DNA of 64,000 nt from Ulota crispa (taxonomy: Eukaryota; Streptophyta; Bryopsida; Orthotrichales; Orthotrichaceae): NCBI GenBank assembly GCA_963920765.1, contig OY987242.1, positions 8,458,789 through 8,522,788 of the forward strand. The letters are read 5' to 3'. Below the pieces are notes generated by a model that ran no database searches, was not told the origin of the DNA, and worked only from the letters and a program-made list of their open reading frames with translations. Position 1 is the stretch's first letter. Every line of letters starts with the position of its first letter. Shown piece after piece: positions 12,653 to 23,803 of the stretch. Both the position numbers and the translations under genes were made by a program.

Positions 12653-15509
12653 ATGGGAGCTCTCATGGCAGCGGTATCACCTCACCTCTGCATTTCACCG
12701 CCATCCGGTTGTATTTCCTTCGCCCCAACCCGTCTCTCGAATCCTGCCCTTGTGCGATTTCCATCGCCTGGTCCATTCAGCAAGGTGGTGTATGTTGAGG
12801 AGCGGAAGCAGCGAATTTTAAGGGATAGAGTGTTGCAATCTTACTCGTTAGCTGCAACATCAATGGACGGCGTCACTACACATGGAGCGATGGAGGAGGG
12901 GCGAAAGGATCGCTGTGTGAAGGCTGTGTTGTTTGATTTGGATGACACTCTGGTACTCACGCACGCTGTTGATAATGTTGCACGGCAAGCTTCTCGGGTG
13001 AGAGTTCGTATGCTTGAATCTTGTTTGCAACTGGCGTCCCCGGGATCTTTTGGAAACAGAGTAAACATTTATGTTACAATTTTTAGCTCCAATCTCAGTG
13101 GTCTTATTCTGTGTCTTTTGTTAGGAAGCATTATTCTTTTTGTTTATCCCCAATCCCAGAATACGACTAATACAAAGTATTGGTTTGTGCACCTCTTTGA
13201 TTACTTTTCTATATTCCCTTTTTTTTGGATACAATTCGATAATTCTACAGCCAAGTTCCCCCCGCAGTCATGCCTCTCAATCACAGCTTTCTAGCCACTG
13301 TCCTCTCGAGCAAAGAGATGGGTACAACTGTCGTGAGTATTGATGGGTTTTCGTGAACTGATTGCAGGTTTTGGCGGAGCGCCATGTTCCACACATCAAT
13401 GGAGAAGAGATGGTGAAGGTTTTTGTGGAGAAGTTTGACGTTTCTCCATGGGATCGTACACACCAGGTTTTTATGCGTCTCTTTCACATTTGCATCACAG
13501 ATGATGGAGGTTGGCTTTAAGAGGATAAATGCTATGGTGGCATGTTCAATTGTTTGGAAACCTAGCGAAGAGCAACATCTATTAAGATGTGAAGAGCAGT
13601 GAATGAACGCGCTTTCTGTAGGTTTTTTATCTTAGATGTATTAGGGTTTTCTTTTGGCCTGCTCAGGTCATGCTTCTCTAGAACTTGTGTGTTTATTTGT
13701 TGCGGGATTTTGTTCTCTCTGGCTTGCATGTGAGCAAGTGTTTTCCTGCAGGTGGATGTGTCGGAGTGGAGAGCTCGGATTTGGAATGAAGCTCTTCAAA
13801 GCCAAGGTGTTGAGGATATGCCCCTTGCTAGGGTAAGGTTCTGCTAGTTAGTTGGTTCATGAAAATGCACCGCACTCCATCTCTCGAAAATTAGGGAGAT
13901 GAAGGGCAAAGGATACCATTTTCGTCATTTTAAGCATTTTGATCAACATGTCGCAGTGTGATGTTTGAGAGATCAGTCCAGAGAAATGCAGATCAAAAAT
14001 ATTATCTCTAAGCATAAATTTCGTCTGCAATCTGGGAGGTTGTCGACTACTATAACGCTTAAACACTAGACAACCCCATTTCCATTTCCATTCAAAGTGT
14101 AGTGGCCATATATATTTAGCTAAGCCTTACTTACACCACTTGCTAATAAGTACTCAACCAAATGGATGAATAGATTATGCCTCTGTTGGTAGCAGCAGGG
14201 ATCACTACACAAGATGGATCAGGTTCCTAACGGTTTGAATATCCTGCACCCTAGAATGTGGTGTTTGTGAAAGTTCATTGGAACACCTTCAGCCTCGTAG
14301 GGTGTAGTGCTCCTTTATCTGATCATTCCAAGTGAATCGAATTAAGGGCGAGAAATATCTGACGATCACTTGTGGTTTTAAAGGATTTGCAAAACATGTG
14401 GGAGAAGGAGAGAATGTCGTCCTTTCACTGGGCACCAGGAGTTGAAGCGGTATAGCTTTCTCTTGGCCTTCCTCTTTCAGGCAAGCTCTGTTGGTTTTGA
14501 TGAAGTCCTTTCCGCAGTTTTTTTTAATGGTTTTTAATGATCCATGAGTTTTCCAGTTGTATAGTAAGGGATTTTTGTGAGAGAAGAATGTTCATGGTGG
14601 TTTGAAGTGAAAAAGAGCGTTTATTACCGAATGTCTTAGTAATTTAAATCATTTAATTATTAGAAAAGAACATAATCGGTCTTGATTGCGTGCATCCTTT
14701 TTAAGACGAGCACCTGAACATAGCAGTTGTGTTTTGAAATCCCTTGTCATTGTCTGGTCGCAGATGGTGCAGCGCCTCCATAAATTAGGCATAAAATTGG
14801 GCATTATTACCAATGGTCACTGCAGTGTGAGTTCATCACCTCGTTCTAACAGCGTCTTTCATATTTTTAACATTCTGCTGGATTATCTTATAATTTATCT
14901 TTGAATTTAATGGCAAGTTGCGGTGCTTTTGTTGCCGTGCAGGTCCAAAGGAACAAGTTGAGAGCATGCCAGGCTGATCCCCTTTTTGATACTATACTTG
15001 TGGGCGGAGGTAATGAAGTAGTACCTCTTTTTATGTGTTTAGGTGTCGCTGATCATCGTCATCCATAGTGTACAGTACACATGAATGTTTCCTTTTGAAA
15101 ATTTCTTGTTGACATTGCAGAGGAGCCACATCAGAAGCCACACAAGAGTATTTTCTTAAAGGCATGCAGCCTTGCAGGGTGTAAGCCGGAAGAGACGATA
15201 ATGGTTGGTGACAACCTGAAGACTGATATACAGGTACTTTCAAGTTGTATACTGACTTTTTGTGCTATACCTAATTTTTACACTTGGAATTCCCTGCCTT
15301 ACTTGTGTTTATCCAGTGAATTAGAGCTAATTTTCCTGGATGTAATTGCGCAGGGCGCTCAAAATGCGGGCTTCTTGGCCACTGTCTGGGTTAATTTGCA
15401 CAACCTGGAGGACCTTCCCGCTGGAAATGCAACACCGGATCATACTATCTCAAACATTGGGGAGCTTCCTGGGCTATTGAAAACATTAGACGTTGATTTG
15501 GGACAATAA
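12653..15509 (+). CDS. HAD-superfamily phosphatase, probably plastid
   Basis: Exons 12653-12997, 13368-13466, 13752-13832, 14384-14449, 14764-14826, 14943-15009, 15121-15233 and 15354-15509 join in phase to give 329 aa. Residues 1 to ~70 look like a transit peptide (Ser/Pro/Arg-rich, few acids). All four HAD motifs are present. Motif I is FDLDDTL with nucleophile D95 and acid D97, motif II is T213 in IITNG, motif III is K246 in the KPHKSIF region, and motif IV is GDNLKTD (D271, D276). The helical cap between motifs I and II and the VQRNKL segment after motif II resemble the N-acylneuraminate-9-phosphatase/YjjG-like class (dehalogenase-fold phosphomonoesterases). The natural substrate cannot be told from sequence. 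Every junction is GT-AG. Confidence 0.92.
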
Positions 15510-15663
15510 GTTTCATAGAAATTATTTTATTTATTACTCAATTGCATCTGAATGATAATTGGCACTAGTGATTTGTAAATCTGAATAAGAATGCAAGTCG
15601 TGCAATGTCACCGCATTGTCCTCAAGAGCGTGTATTCCCAGTATGTTCAGAAACTGTTCTTAA

Positions 15664-16278
15664 CCCCTAAATGCCCCAGGCCTTTTAGAGCTTCTTGGAA
15701 TTTTCCCCAACCTTTTCGTAAATTTCATCAAGTTTTTTCAATTGTAACTGTAAAATTAAACTACACATGTTAGAGATTACATGAAAAAGGATACATAACA
15801 ATATCACTTATAGTTTGAAAGATTATATTGTTTGAACATGAGGGTGTTAAAACTGCAAAAGTGACTTGAAGTCATTGAATCTTCATTTCACATATCAAAT
15901 CTAAATGTTGGTCTCTAGAAAAGTATGAGGTTTAAGGTCATTACATGTCTAACTTTAATCAATTTATGGCTTTCAAAATCTACTCTTATATATATATTTT
16001 AAATGGATTTCTAATGTGGATTTTTCTCTAAGCTCTAATGTATTTGAGGCTCATTTTCAAGATCTTCCAACACTAGAAAACTCAAGATTGCAACGTTCCC
16101 TTGCACAAAATCTTGAGTAGAAAAATAATCAACTACCACTTTCAAAATCAGATCCTTGATGTTGAAAACAAACTTCAAAACAAACTTGTAATGAAAAGAA
16201 ACTAAAAATAGTGATTTGATCTTCATTCACCTTCAAAGTTTTGTAAACACCCAAATTTGGTCGCTTAGGCATTTGGGG
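15664..16278. mobile_element. TTAA-flanked MITE (615 bp)
   Basis: TTAA is present at 15660-15663 and 16279-16282. The ends are CCCCTAAATGCCCCAGGCC and, reverse-complemented, CCCCAAATGCCTAAGCGACC. They match over about the first 15 bases, and the AT-rich interior is not shared with the other copies. It lies about 150 bp past the HAD gene stop and may supply part of that gene's 3' flank. Confidence 0.6.
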
Positions 16279-16767
16279 TTAATAGAAAATGCCACTAAAT
16301 AAATTACGTCACTTCCTCTTTGCCTCCAACAAGATCCTTGTTTTTGGTTGTTCTATTTAGTTGGAGCTAGTTTTACTAGATTTAGTGAAAAGCTCTTTTT
16401 GTAGGAACTTGGGTAGAAGAGGAGCTTGTTTGTTACCAAGAAATGTCAAAATTTAGTAAATTTCTTCAAAACTATTAATAGACATCAAACATTATATCAA
16501 TAATGGTTGTAGAGGGATAAATGTTGTAATTGTTTTTTCTAATTTTTGAAAAATACAAAAAATTGTTAAGTGCATTTTTTTGCAATTCAATGTTGCTGCA
16601 ATACTGTGCAAGTGACAACTCTAGTGCTTATCATGGTGCTATTCTTTATCCTAATCTACCTACCTCCTTTTCTCACAATCGTCTTGTATTTTCCTAGATA
16701 CAATCCTAAGTTGCATTGCTAAAGCTTCAAAGGTAAGAGACTTGTAAATGAATCAAGACAAGTCTTA

Positions 16768-19700
16768 TTATCCAATTGGCACAATGTCTGATAGCATGCT
16801 ATCTGTGCTTGAAAAGCATAAAACATTCATCATCTCTTCGTAATCAGGTCCATAGTCCTTGAAGTCATCTTGTGGAACAAATGGCATACCTGAAAACTCC
16901 GTGGAGACCTTCTCTTGTTCAAGTTGACAAAAATTCCTTGTGAATCTAGAAGAATTCTCAGGAGTGCTCACTGCAGCTGGACCAAGAATTTTTTTGCCTT
17001 CATCAGTTGGTAACTGTTGGCCTGCATCCATGGATTGGGTCAAATTTTCAAGCGTTTGTAAGTTGTTCAGAAAAAGTCCATCTTCAGGTACCTTAGATGT
17101 TTGACTCTTGTTGATACTAGTTTTGGAAATATTGTTCTTGGTCCCTTTCTTTGCTGGAACTTCTCTGCAAAGCAAATGACACAAGCTTTTAAGCGCGCAT
17201 CTAAAAATTCATGCCATGAAAATGCAATGAATTGGATTTCTTACACAACGAATGGAAATTTGGTTGTCAAACTTCTGCTACCTAAGTTAGAATGTGCTTG
17301 CGTCCTCCTTTTTTAATTTGGTGATTAAGCCTTTTATTTGTTTATTTTATATTACAAAAAATATGAAAGCCAAGAATGTGCAAGTGTTGTGTCACACTTA
17401 CTGGAAAAGATTGGAATAGCGGCTCAATTCAAAGTTTGTGACGGCTGTGGTCCCCCTATATTTTATTGCCGCCTTATCATATGCTTCAGCTGCTTCTTCT
17501 TGTGTAGCTTCAATAACAGAAATCAAAGTTTTTAGCTACTTACAAGGACTTACAATAACTAAGGGTAAAAGTTTGGTGCTACCAGTGGACCAAATTCTAT
17601 TGAACTTAAGCATGAATATTTAGATATCAAAATTTGTGCCCACGGTAAAAACAAATGAATAGTTTTATGTTAGAATGGCTTTACCAAAGGTTCCTAGATA
17701 TAAGTATTTGTTTCCTTCTACACGTCCTATGCGAGCTTCCCAACGTCCATTGTGATGGTGCCTGGAAATATCCAAAATACACACACTTGAATTAGCCACC
17801 ATCTTTCACGATTTTATTATTTTGGTTGACATGGATTGTTGTATTATGCTACTTGATTACACTCATGCAATTTGCATCCCAATTTGCTAATATTTGTAAA
17901 GATACACAACCTTGTCAAAAACTCAAGTATAAACTTAAGGAAATATGTTTAAGGATGAAAATGTTACCTTGCAACTCCTCTATACTTTGACACGCCTCTT
18001 GAGAATCCACTACTTTTCCTATATAGATTCACATATATGGTCATTATCACGTGTTTGTGTGCATATAAATGAAGAGAATTTCAAATCCAAAAACTCAACC
18101 ATTGCTTATCATAAACAAAGTTTAGATGCATAAATCTTGTAGTTGTTTTTGAATACAAAATTTAAGAGAGTTTGAACTTGAAACATGGTGAAAGCATATA
18201 AACCTTGATAATTAAAGAACTTTAGGTCAAGTTTAATCCCTTGTACCCTACTACAATCCATGAAACATCTACACCAAATTTTTGTCTAATATCTAGAATT
18301 TACAACATTTAATGCAAAATGAAATTATTTCTTGGTAAAATAATTAAAAATCACTAAACAAGAAGTTGACTATATTCTTTATTTTATTTTTTCAGTTTGC
18401 AAATAATGAAAATATCAAGCAATGATGATTTTCATACAAAACATAAATAAAACTGGTGCATAAGATATGTGTTGAATAGGTCAAATAAAATTCACTCAAA
18501 GGATTCAACAATCATTCATCAAGCCGCTATTCCATCTCCACATCAAAACACCTTTTGTGAGTTTGTAGTATAGATTATCACTAACCTTCTAAGTCCAGCC
18601 AAATATTCTTCCCTTGTAGTTTTTGCCATTTCCTTGAGTTGTTGAGTGTAACTTTCCAACTGCAATAACAATTCCAAATGTTGTTTTCCAAGTTTTTCTT
18701 AGATGTTTTGGACCTTTCATCAGTAGAAATGATAACTTTAGCTTTTTCTTAAAAAAACCAAGTAAAAGACTAAAACTAAAATAGAGATTCATAGAAATTT
18801 CTAAACATCAGCTACAAGATTCTAAACTTGCAGCTCACTATACATAGACTCTTCTATTTCTAGGTGTAGATCATTTTCATGAAACTATATATAATGATCC
18901 TTTTATATTTTGGTGCAAGGTTTTGGAGGAAACGTCATGTAAATTAAGCAACATGGTTTAGGAGTAATACCTCAAAGTTGATTAAAGTTCCAGGGCCCCA
19001 GTATTTGAGAGCTGCAAGATCATAAGCTCGAGCAGCAGAGGTTTCGTCATCATAAGCACCCAGGTATACTACAATCAGCACAATTGTGAGACTCCGCTGT
19101 GTCAATAAAACTGCCTCTCGCTAGTTTCAGAAAACCGACAATTGTAACCTTGAAACCTTTTCATTAAGTTAAAATAAAATCAATACAGCTAGAGATCATT
19201 AAAGAGAGTCAAAGTGCAGGTTCGAAATAAAAAGTTGAGATATATATTTTTGGATACTTTGGGTTTGAAAGCAGACACAGAAATACATGCATATCTATCG
19301 AGGATACGTCAACTTAATATACCGTATGCACCAAATAAAAGATTACTGTCGCTTCTATTTCAAAATTTTCTTTCAAATTATAGTGAATCCAAGCACATGA
19401 CAATCCATGTAGAGCTACGTAAATATAAGGAGATCTGTTGTGAAAGTCTACCTTGTCTGCCTTTCTTCTTTTGCTTGTTGTTATAAGCTGCCTTGTCCCA
19501 CAAATGAGCTTCAAAACGCTCTGTGACACGGTGCCTGCTCAAGCAAACCAACAAAAACTCTCAAATTCACATCACGTCTTCTGTAAACTAATTCCTTTCA
19601 ACCGAGCTTTCAACTGTACTCACAGGCATCGTACCAAGGAGATTAAAACACACAATACTCGTTAATTTGGAAAAAGGTTGTTCCCAAAACCGATTCTGAA

Positions 19701-20396
19701 GATACTAAATTTTTCATTTGTGAGACTAGTTTGGTGATTCAAGTGAGTTTTTTGATAATTTCTTCAAGATATTTCATCATTGATGTAAGGCCTTGAAGAA
19801 ACCATCGTAAAATTCACTCTAAATCACAAAAAGTCTCTTAATAACATAAAATCCATTGTCTTGAAACTGCATTTCGTTCCCAGAGAGTTAATAACTATCT
19901 GATTGATTAAGTGTCTAGAATCATCCACTAATGAAACTCTCCATTTGAAATATATTTAACAAAATAACGTCGCAAAGACAAGACAAGAACCGATGTTTTA
20001 TTTCAATTCCCGGTTGGTTGAAACATCATCCTGAATACTATTTATTTATGTTCTTTCCAGCAGGAAGATGAGCAAGAGTTGCAAGATCCCCGGATCCATG
20101 ATCACGTGGAAGCAAAAAAAAAGGAAAGAGAAAGGTGCTTACTTTGTGACACCCCTGTAGATGGAGCTTTTCTTGAGCACCAAGTCTGCTGCACCGACAG
20201 CAACATGCAAGTTCGGCGGCTTAAAACGAGATGCTCTGTTTGAGCGACTCCGGAGCTTCATGTTGGCGGGTCGAAGCCACGACATCGGAGGATCGGGTCC
20301 GCTCATGTCGATGCCGGCTCTTGGCATCGACGGACCAGGATCATTGCATGTCGTCCCTGCACTCCCCTCCGCTTCTCGTCGTCGAGTGACAAGCAT
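16768..20396 (-). CDS. WRINKLED1-like AP2-family transcription factor
   Basis: Minus-strand exons, 5' to 3': 20396-20143, 19534-19452, 19068-18971, 18659-18586, 18012-17968, 17761-17685, 17507-17402 and 17164-16768. All junctions are GT-AG and in phase, giving 377 aa. There are two AP2 domains. Repeat 1 (about 78-145) has [17 protein letters not shown], the VYLGAYD strand and ALKYWG. Repeat 2 (about 178-240) has [20 protein letters not shown] and NKYLYLGTF. The linker with EEYLAGLR and the [14 protein letters not shown] signature place it in the WRI1-like clade rather than the ANT or euAP2 groups. The C-terminus is acidic ([14 protein letters not shown]) and could activate transcription. Repeat 1 has V88 and E90 where the family has Trp and Gly (HRWTGR). 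The ATG at 20396 is the first in frame after an upstream in-frame TGA. In angiosperms WRI1 activates plastid glycolysis and fatty-acid genes. Confidence 0.92.
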
Positions 20397-21941
20397 GCTG
20401 GTTCCCTGAATTTCGAAACCACCAGGAACAAAACAAAGATGAGAACAACCATGGAATCACGCTTGATTTTAGGCAGAATCCTGAGCAAATTGCAGGCTTG
20501 TAAGCTTAGATCTCCTTAAAATAGATAACATTTTCTAAAACAAAATAGTTGTTGAACATGCGGAAGAATTTAGCTAATTTATCCTCTGTTTTGGTTGCAT
20601 GATATCTCGAGTACCCTAGTTGCACTTGTTATAGGCGAATTCGAGTTGGAAAGGAGTAAAGCAGGCCACAAACAATGACTCAAGCTTTCATTTGCTAAAC
20701 TTCTGATACAATGCTCCACAAGAGCGCAACAGTCCAGAAGAATTTTCCAAGTGAAAGCTTTGCCTCACAGAAAATTCACTTAATTGCTCGACCGCATCCC
20801 ATTTTGATCCAAACTAAAAAGCCTCTATAGCATATCAAAACATCTAAATTGAATGTAGAAACATTCAATTTTTCTCTTTGTTGAGTGGGGGTGAAAGAAC
20901 CACGCTCCCCCGCGAGGACCATCTAGATTGGATAAATCAAAAAGCCAAACTACAAGAGCATCACATCTAACAAACTAAATTCTATATTTTGCAAGAAGAT
21001 GACAGACTCAAGAGTATCAACATCAAAACAAAAGCAAGGCTAAGAAACACAAATTCGCTCTTCCTGGCAACAATAAATGAAATCATGGGAATAAAATCTT
21101 CTTCCGCTTGCCCTTGCGAATCGTTGGATTACCCAATTCAACATACAGTGTAAAAATACCATGCTGTATATACCTGCCTAAACAAAGAACGATGCCCCAG
21201 AAAACTTGAACAACGAGCTAATTCCCATAGCTACTCTATAACTTCCTCAGTCCCTCACAGGCTTATGCAAGAGTGAGACTGTGTGTGTAACAAGCTTTGA
21301 TGCTCCAGCTAGTGAGCTCAAAATCTGAGACTTTTGAGTGAAACTGAAGTTGCTTTTTGCTTTTAAATGCCACTGAAAGTCGTGCTTTCTGTTCACTTAA
21401 TGTCACGCTTTGCCCGGTCACCGAAGCCCGTTCGGTAGGAGTTGACCTCGATAATCACGATGTTGGGACTCAAGCAGAACTGGAGTCTCACCTTGGACTT
21501 TCCATTTTTAGATGTGTCCTTCGGTGTCTGTAAGTTGTACGACTTGTTGTAAGGCTACGACTGTAATTAAGTGAAATGTCTGTAGACTACTTGTTAAAAT
21601 ACTGAATCTGTGGATTTTGTGCATTGCAATCAATCAGCTCTTGAGGATTCCTTGTCGTCGCATTTGTAATTTTGTATCAGCGATGTAGAGCATCTTATAA
21701 CAGATCAAACTGCGAGTGCTGCTTCTGTGGAGTGTAGCCCATTGACTTTGTGAAATCCTTGTCCAGAACTTGGACTGAATGAATTGTGCGCAATCACACC
21801 TGTGGAGAAATCAGTAACAGAAAATAGCAGGGTTCTTCACAAGAGTTGCAGTTGCTGAAAAATATGCAAAAAAATGAAAATGCTGACTGAGATCCTACCG
21901 AACAATGTCATTTGAAGAGAAGCAATGTCTTATGACTATAC
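20397..21941. other. 5' flank of the AP2 gene, no gene seen
   Basis: This is the upstream side of the minus-strand AP2 gene and likely holds its promoter and 5' untranslated region. A short overlapping minus-strand frame (starting 20488) crosses the AP2 ATG and could act as an upstream ORF. I recognise no other element. Confidence 0.45.
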
Positions 21942-21952
21942 ATCCCATAACT
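21942..21952 (+). promoter_or_regulatory. snRNA upstream sequence element (USE) of U1
   Basis: ATCCCATAACT at -69 from the U1 start fits the position and the 5' half of the plant USE (consensus RTCCCACATCG). No strong TATA box is visible near -30; the closest is TTGAATTAG. Confidence 0.5.
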
Positions 21953-22010
21953 TTGGGCGCCACTTAGGTTGATCTGGCCCCTTGAATTAGCCCGCTCTGC
22001 GATGCTTCAG

Positions 22011-22172
22011 TTACTTACCTGGGCGGAGTCGATCCGTGATCCGGAAGGTGGATGGCCTAGAGGAGCCTGCCCCATTGCACCACAGGGCCGGGTGACTGTA
22101 GTATCTTCCCACGTGAAGCATACACGTCATAATTTGTGGCAGCAGGAGCTCGCGTTCGCGCGGCTCCTACCC
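22011..22172 (+). ncRNA. U1 spliceosomal snRNA
   Basis: The 5' end TTACTTACCTGG carries the sequence that pairs with 5' splice sites. Stem-loop I has GATCCGGAAG (U1-70K loop). Stem-loop II has the U1A loop ATTGCAC at 22074-22080. The Sm site is ATAATTTGTGG at 22129-22139. It is followed by a strong terminal hairpin, AGGAGCTCGCG TTC GCGCGGCTCCT, ending with CTACC. All U1 landmarks are in order and the length (~162 nt) is normal. The first base is T where U1 usually begins with A. This RNA defines 5' splice sites in the spliceosome. Confidence 0.93.
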
Positions 22173-22644
22173 AACACCAATCCCCAAAACAGGAAAAAAA
22201 CGTACATTATGAATCTAAAACTAAATGTTTTCGTAAGTACAATTAATTCCTGACTTTAGAAGGTCTTATCAATAAGAGGTCGTTTGATTAGTCTCGATGT
22301 CGAGATTCAAAGAGTAGTGCTACTGCTCTGTGATGAAACATTTCACCGGAAAGGTAAAACATCAAACTGCAACGTCACCTCATTGCTCTCAAGAGCATCA
22401 GAATAGTTCATGACTTCATGTCACTGCCTCGCAAATTCGGTTTCGAGGTCCTTCACCAAGTTGGAGCTCGTCGGCTGGGCTGGCATGCAATTGAATGTGG
22501 CTTTGAATTGCAGAGATGTTATTAGCAAGTTTTGATGGATAGATTCAGTCCAGGGATGGCGCTATCTGCTGGAATTAGCAGCCATAGAGCACCTCGGGGT
22601 GAGAGGAAGGTTTCAGGCTGCCTGAGTTCGAAAGCAGTTTTCAT

Positions 22645-22655
22645 TTCCCATACGC
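22645..22655 (+). promoter_or_regulatory. USE of U5 copy 1, with TATA
   Basis: TTCCCATACGC lies about 72 bp before the U5 start, and AGTATAAGA at 22682-22690 lies near -31. This is the usual USE-plus-TATA pair of plant snRNA promoters. Confidence 0.6.
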
Positions 22656-22716
22656 GTTGCTAGAAGTATTTACACTATGCCAGTATAAGAACACTCGCAC
22701 TCAGTCCTACTTCCGC

Positions 22717-22832
22717 AGCCGGGTGCTCAGCACAGAGCGAACTATGCTTTCGCCTTTTACTAAAGAATACCGTGCGCTGGGTACACTCACCGGCATATCC
22801 CTTTTTTTGGACTGCCCCTCACGGGGCCCATC
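22717..22832 (+). ncRNA. U5 spliceosomal snRNA, copy 1
   Basis: The invariant U5 loop I, CGCCTTTTACTAAAG, is at 22751-22765. The Sm site is CTTTTTTTGG at 22801-22810. A 3' hairpin GCCCC-TCAC-GGGGC follows at 22814-22827. The flanking arms match the second copy at 51925. The stem next to loop I reads TATGC against GAATA, so one pair is broken compared with the other copy (TATTC). It may therefore be a variant or weakened gene. U5 aligns the exons during splicing. Confidence 0.92.
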
Positions 22833-22835
22833 AAT

Positions 22836-23402
22836 CTGAACCTATAAAACTGAACAAGTATCATCTTCTTCAACATACTGTGATGTTCCGCAGAAATTAC
22901 TCTCGGACACAATCTTGCTTGGTAACTGTGTCAAATTTCTTGAAACGGAGAGAAATTATAATAAAACGGGAATCTAATGCATTGAAACAACACTTCCACG
23001 GAGGAGAATAGCCATTTATTTGGTTCCTGAGCTTCTAAAGGTTGAGCTCAGTTCAATGTTAACGATTACAATGGATTCGAGAATTTGACATCTAGTTGCT
23101 TTAATACTAAAAGCATCTCAACAGCAACATTAGTCAAGGCATTGTAAACTCAATTACAATCACGTCATTGCCTTGTGCTCAGTGCTTAATCTATTATCAC
23201 ACCCACAACGAGAATCCGTTGCACGGGATAACACGAACTAAATCCACATATTTCATTGCTCAAGGCGTTCAAAGAAATCTGCCCTAAATTGACGAATTCT
23301 GACCTAGACGAGAGGATCAACAGGGACAACGATGGAATGGGTACCAGCCCCAACTGGGGCTGCAATTTGAAAGAATTAGAACCTCATAGGTGGCGTATAA
23401 AG
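22836..23402. other. Spacer, no gene seen
   Basis: Mixed-composition sequence between U5 and the 3' end of the LPD locus. Short open frames here have no recognisable motif. Confidence 0.45.
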
Positions 23403-23497
23403 TGGTATTGTATGGGAATGGAACATGAAGGCCACCACCTCATATATCCTGGTATTGTATGGGAATGGAACATGAAGGCCACCACCTCATATATCCT
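23403..23497. repeat. Two perfect copies of a 47-bp tandem unit
   Basis: The unit begins GGTATTGTATGGGAATGGAA at 23404 and repeats at 23451 without mismatch. It lies 3' of the LPD stop codon and could be within its 3' transcribed region. Confidence 0.85.
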
Positions 23498-23803
23498 GCT
23501 TCTTCACTGAACTTACAGTCTTGAGACAAAGCTCCTCTCGAAACTGTTTGGCGAATTTACAAGAAACTATAGTTTCAACTACACGGTGAGAAATCAAATA
23601 CCTCCTTCATAACCAATTTTGGTAAAGGGTGAGGTAGCTAGGCTCACTTCTAGCATTGCAAGAAGCTCTTTACTCAGCAGAGTGTTCTCTCCTGCACATT
23701 TCAGGGAGACGCCAACATTTGATCATGATTAAACTCGAAACGCTCCAAAGATGATGTGATATCACTGCACTTGGATTTTGTTTAGCTCTAAAAACTTCTT
23801 GGT

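Noticed and set aside
12998..13294. Continuation of the first HAD exon as a 213-codon frame
   Set aside because: The GTGAGA donor at 12998 and the in-phase exon at 13368 restore the conserved cap sequence. The read-through lacks similarity to the family.
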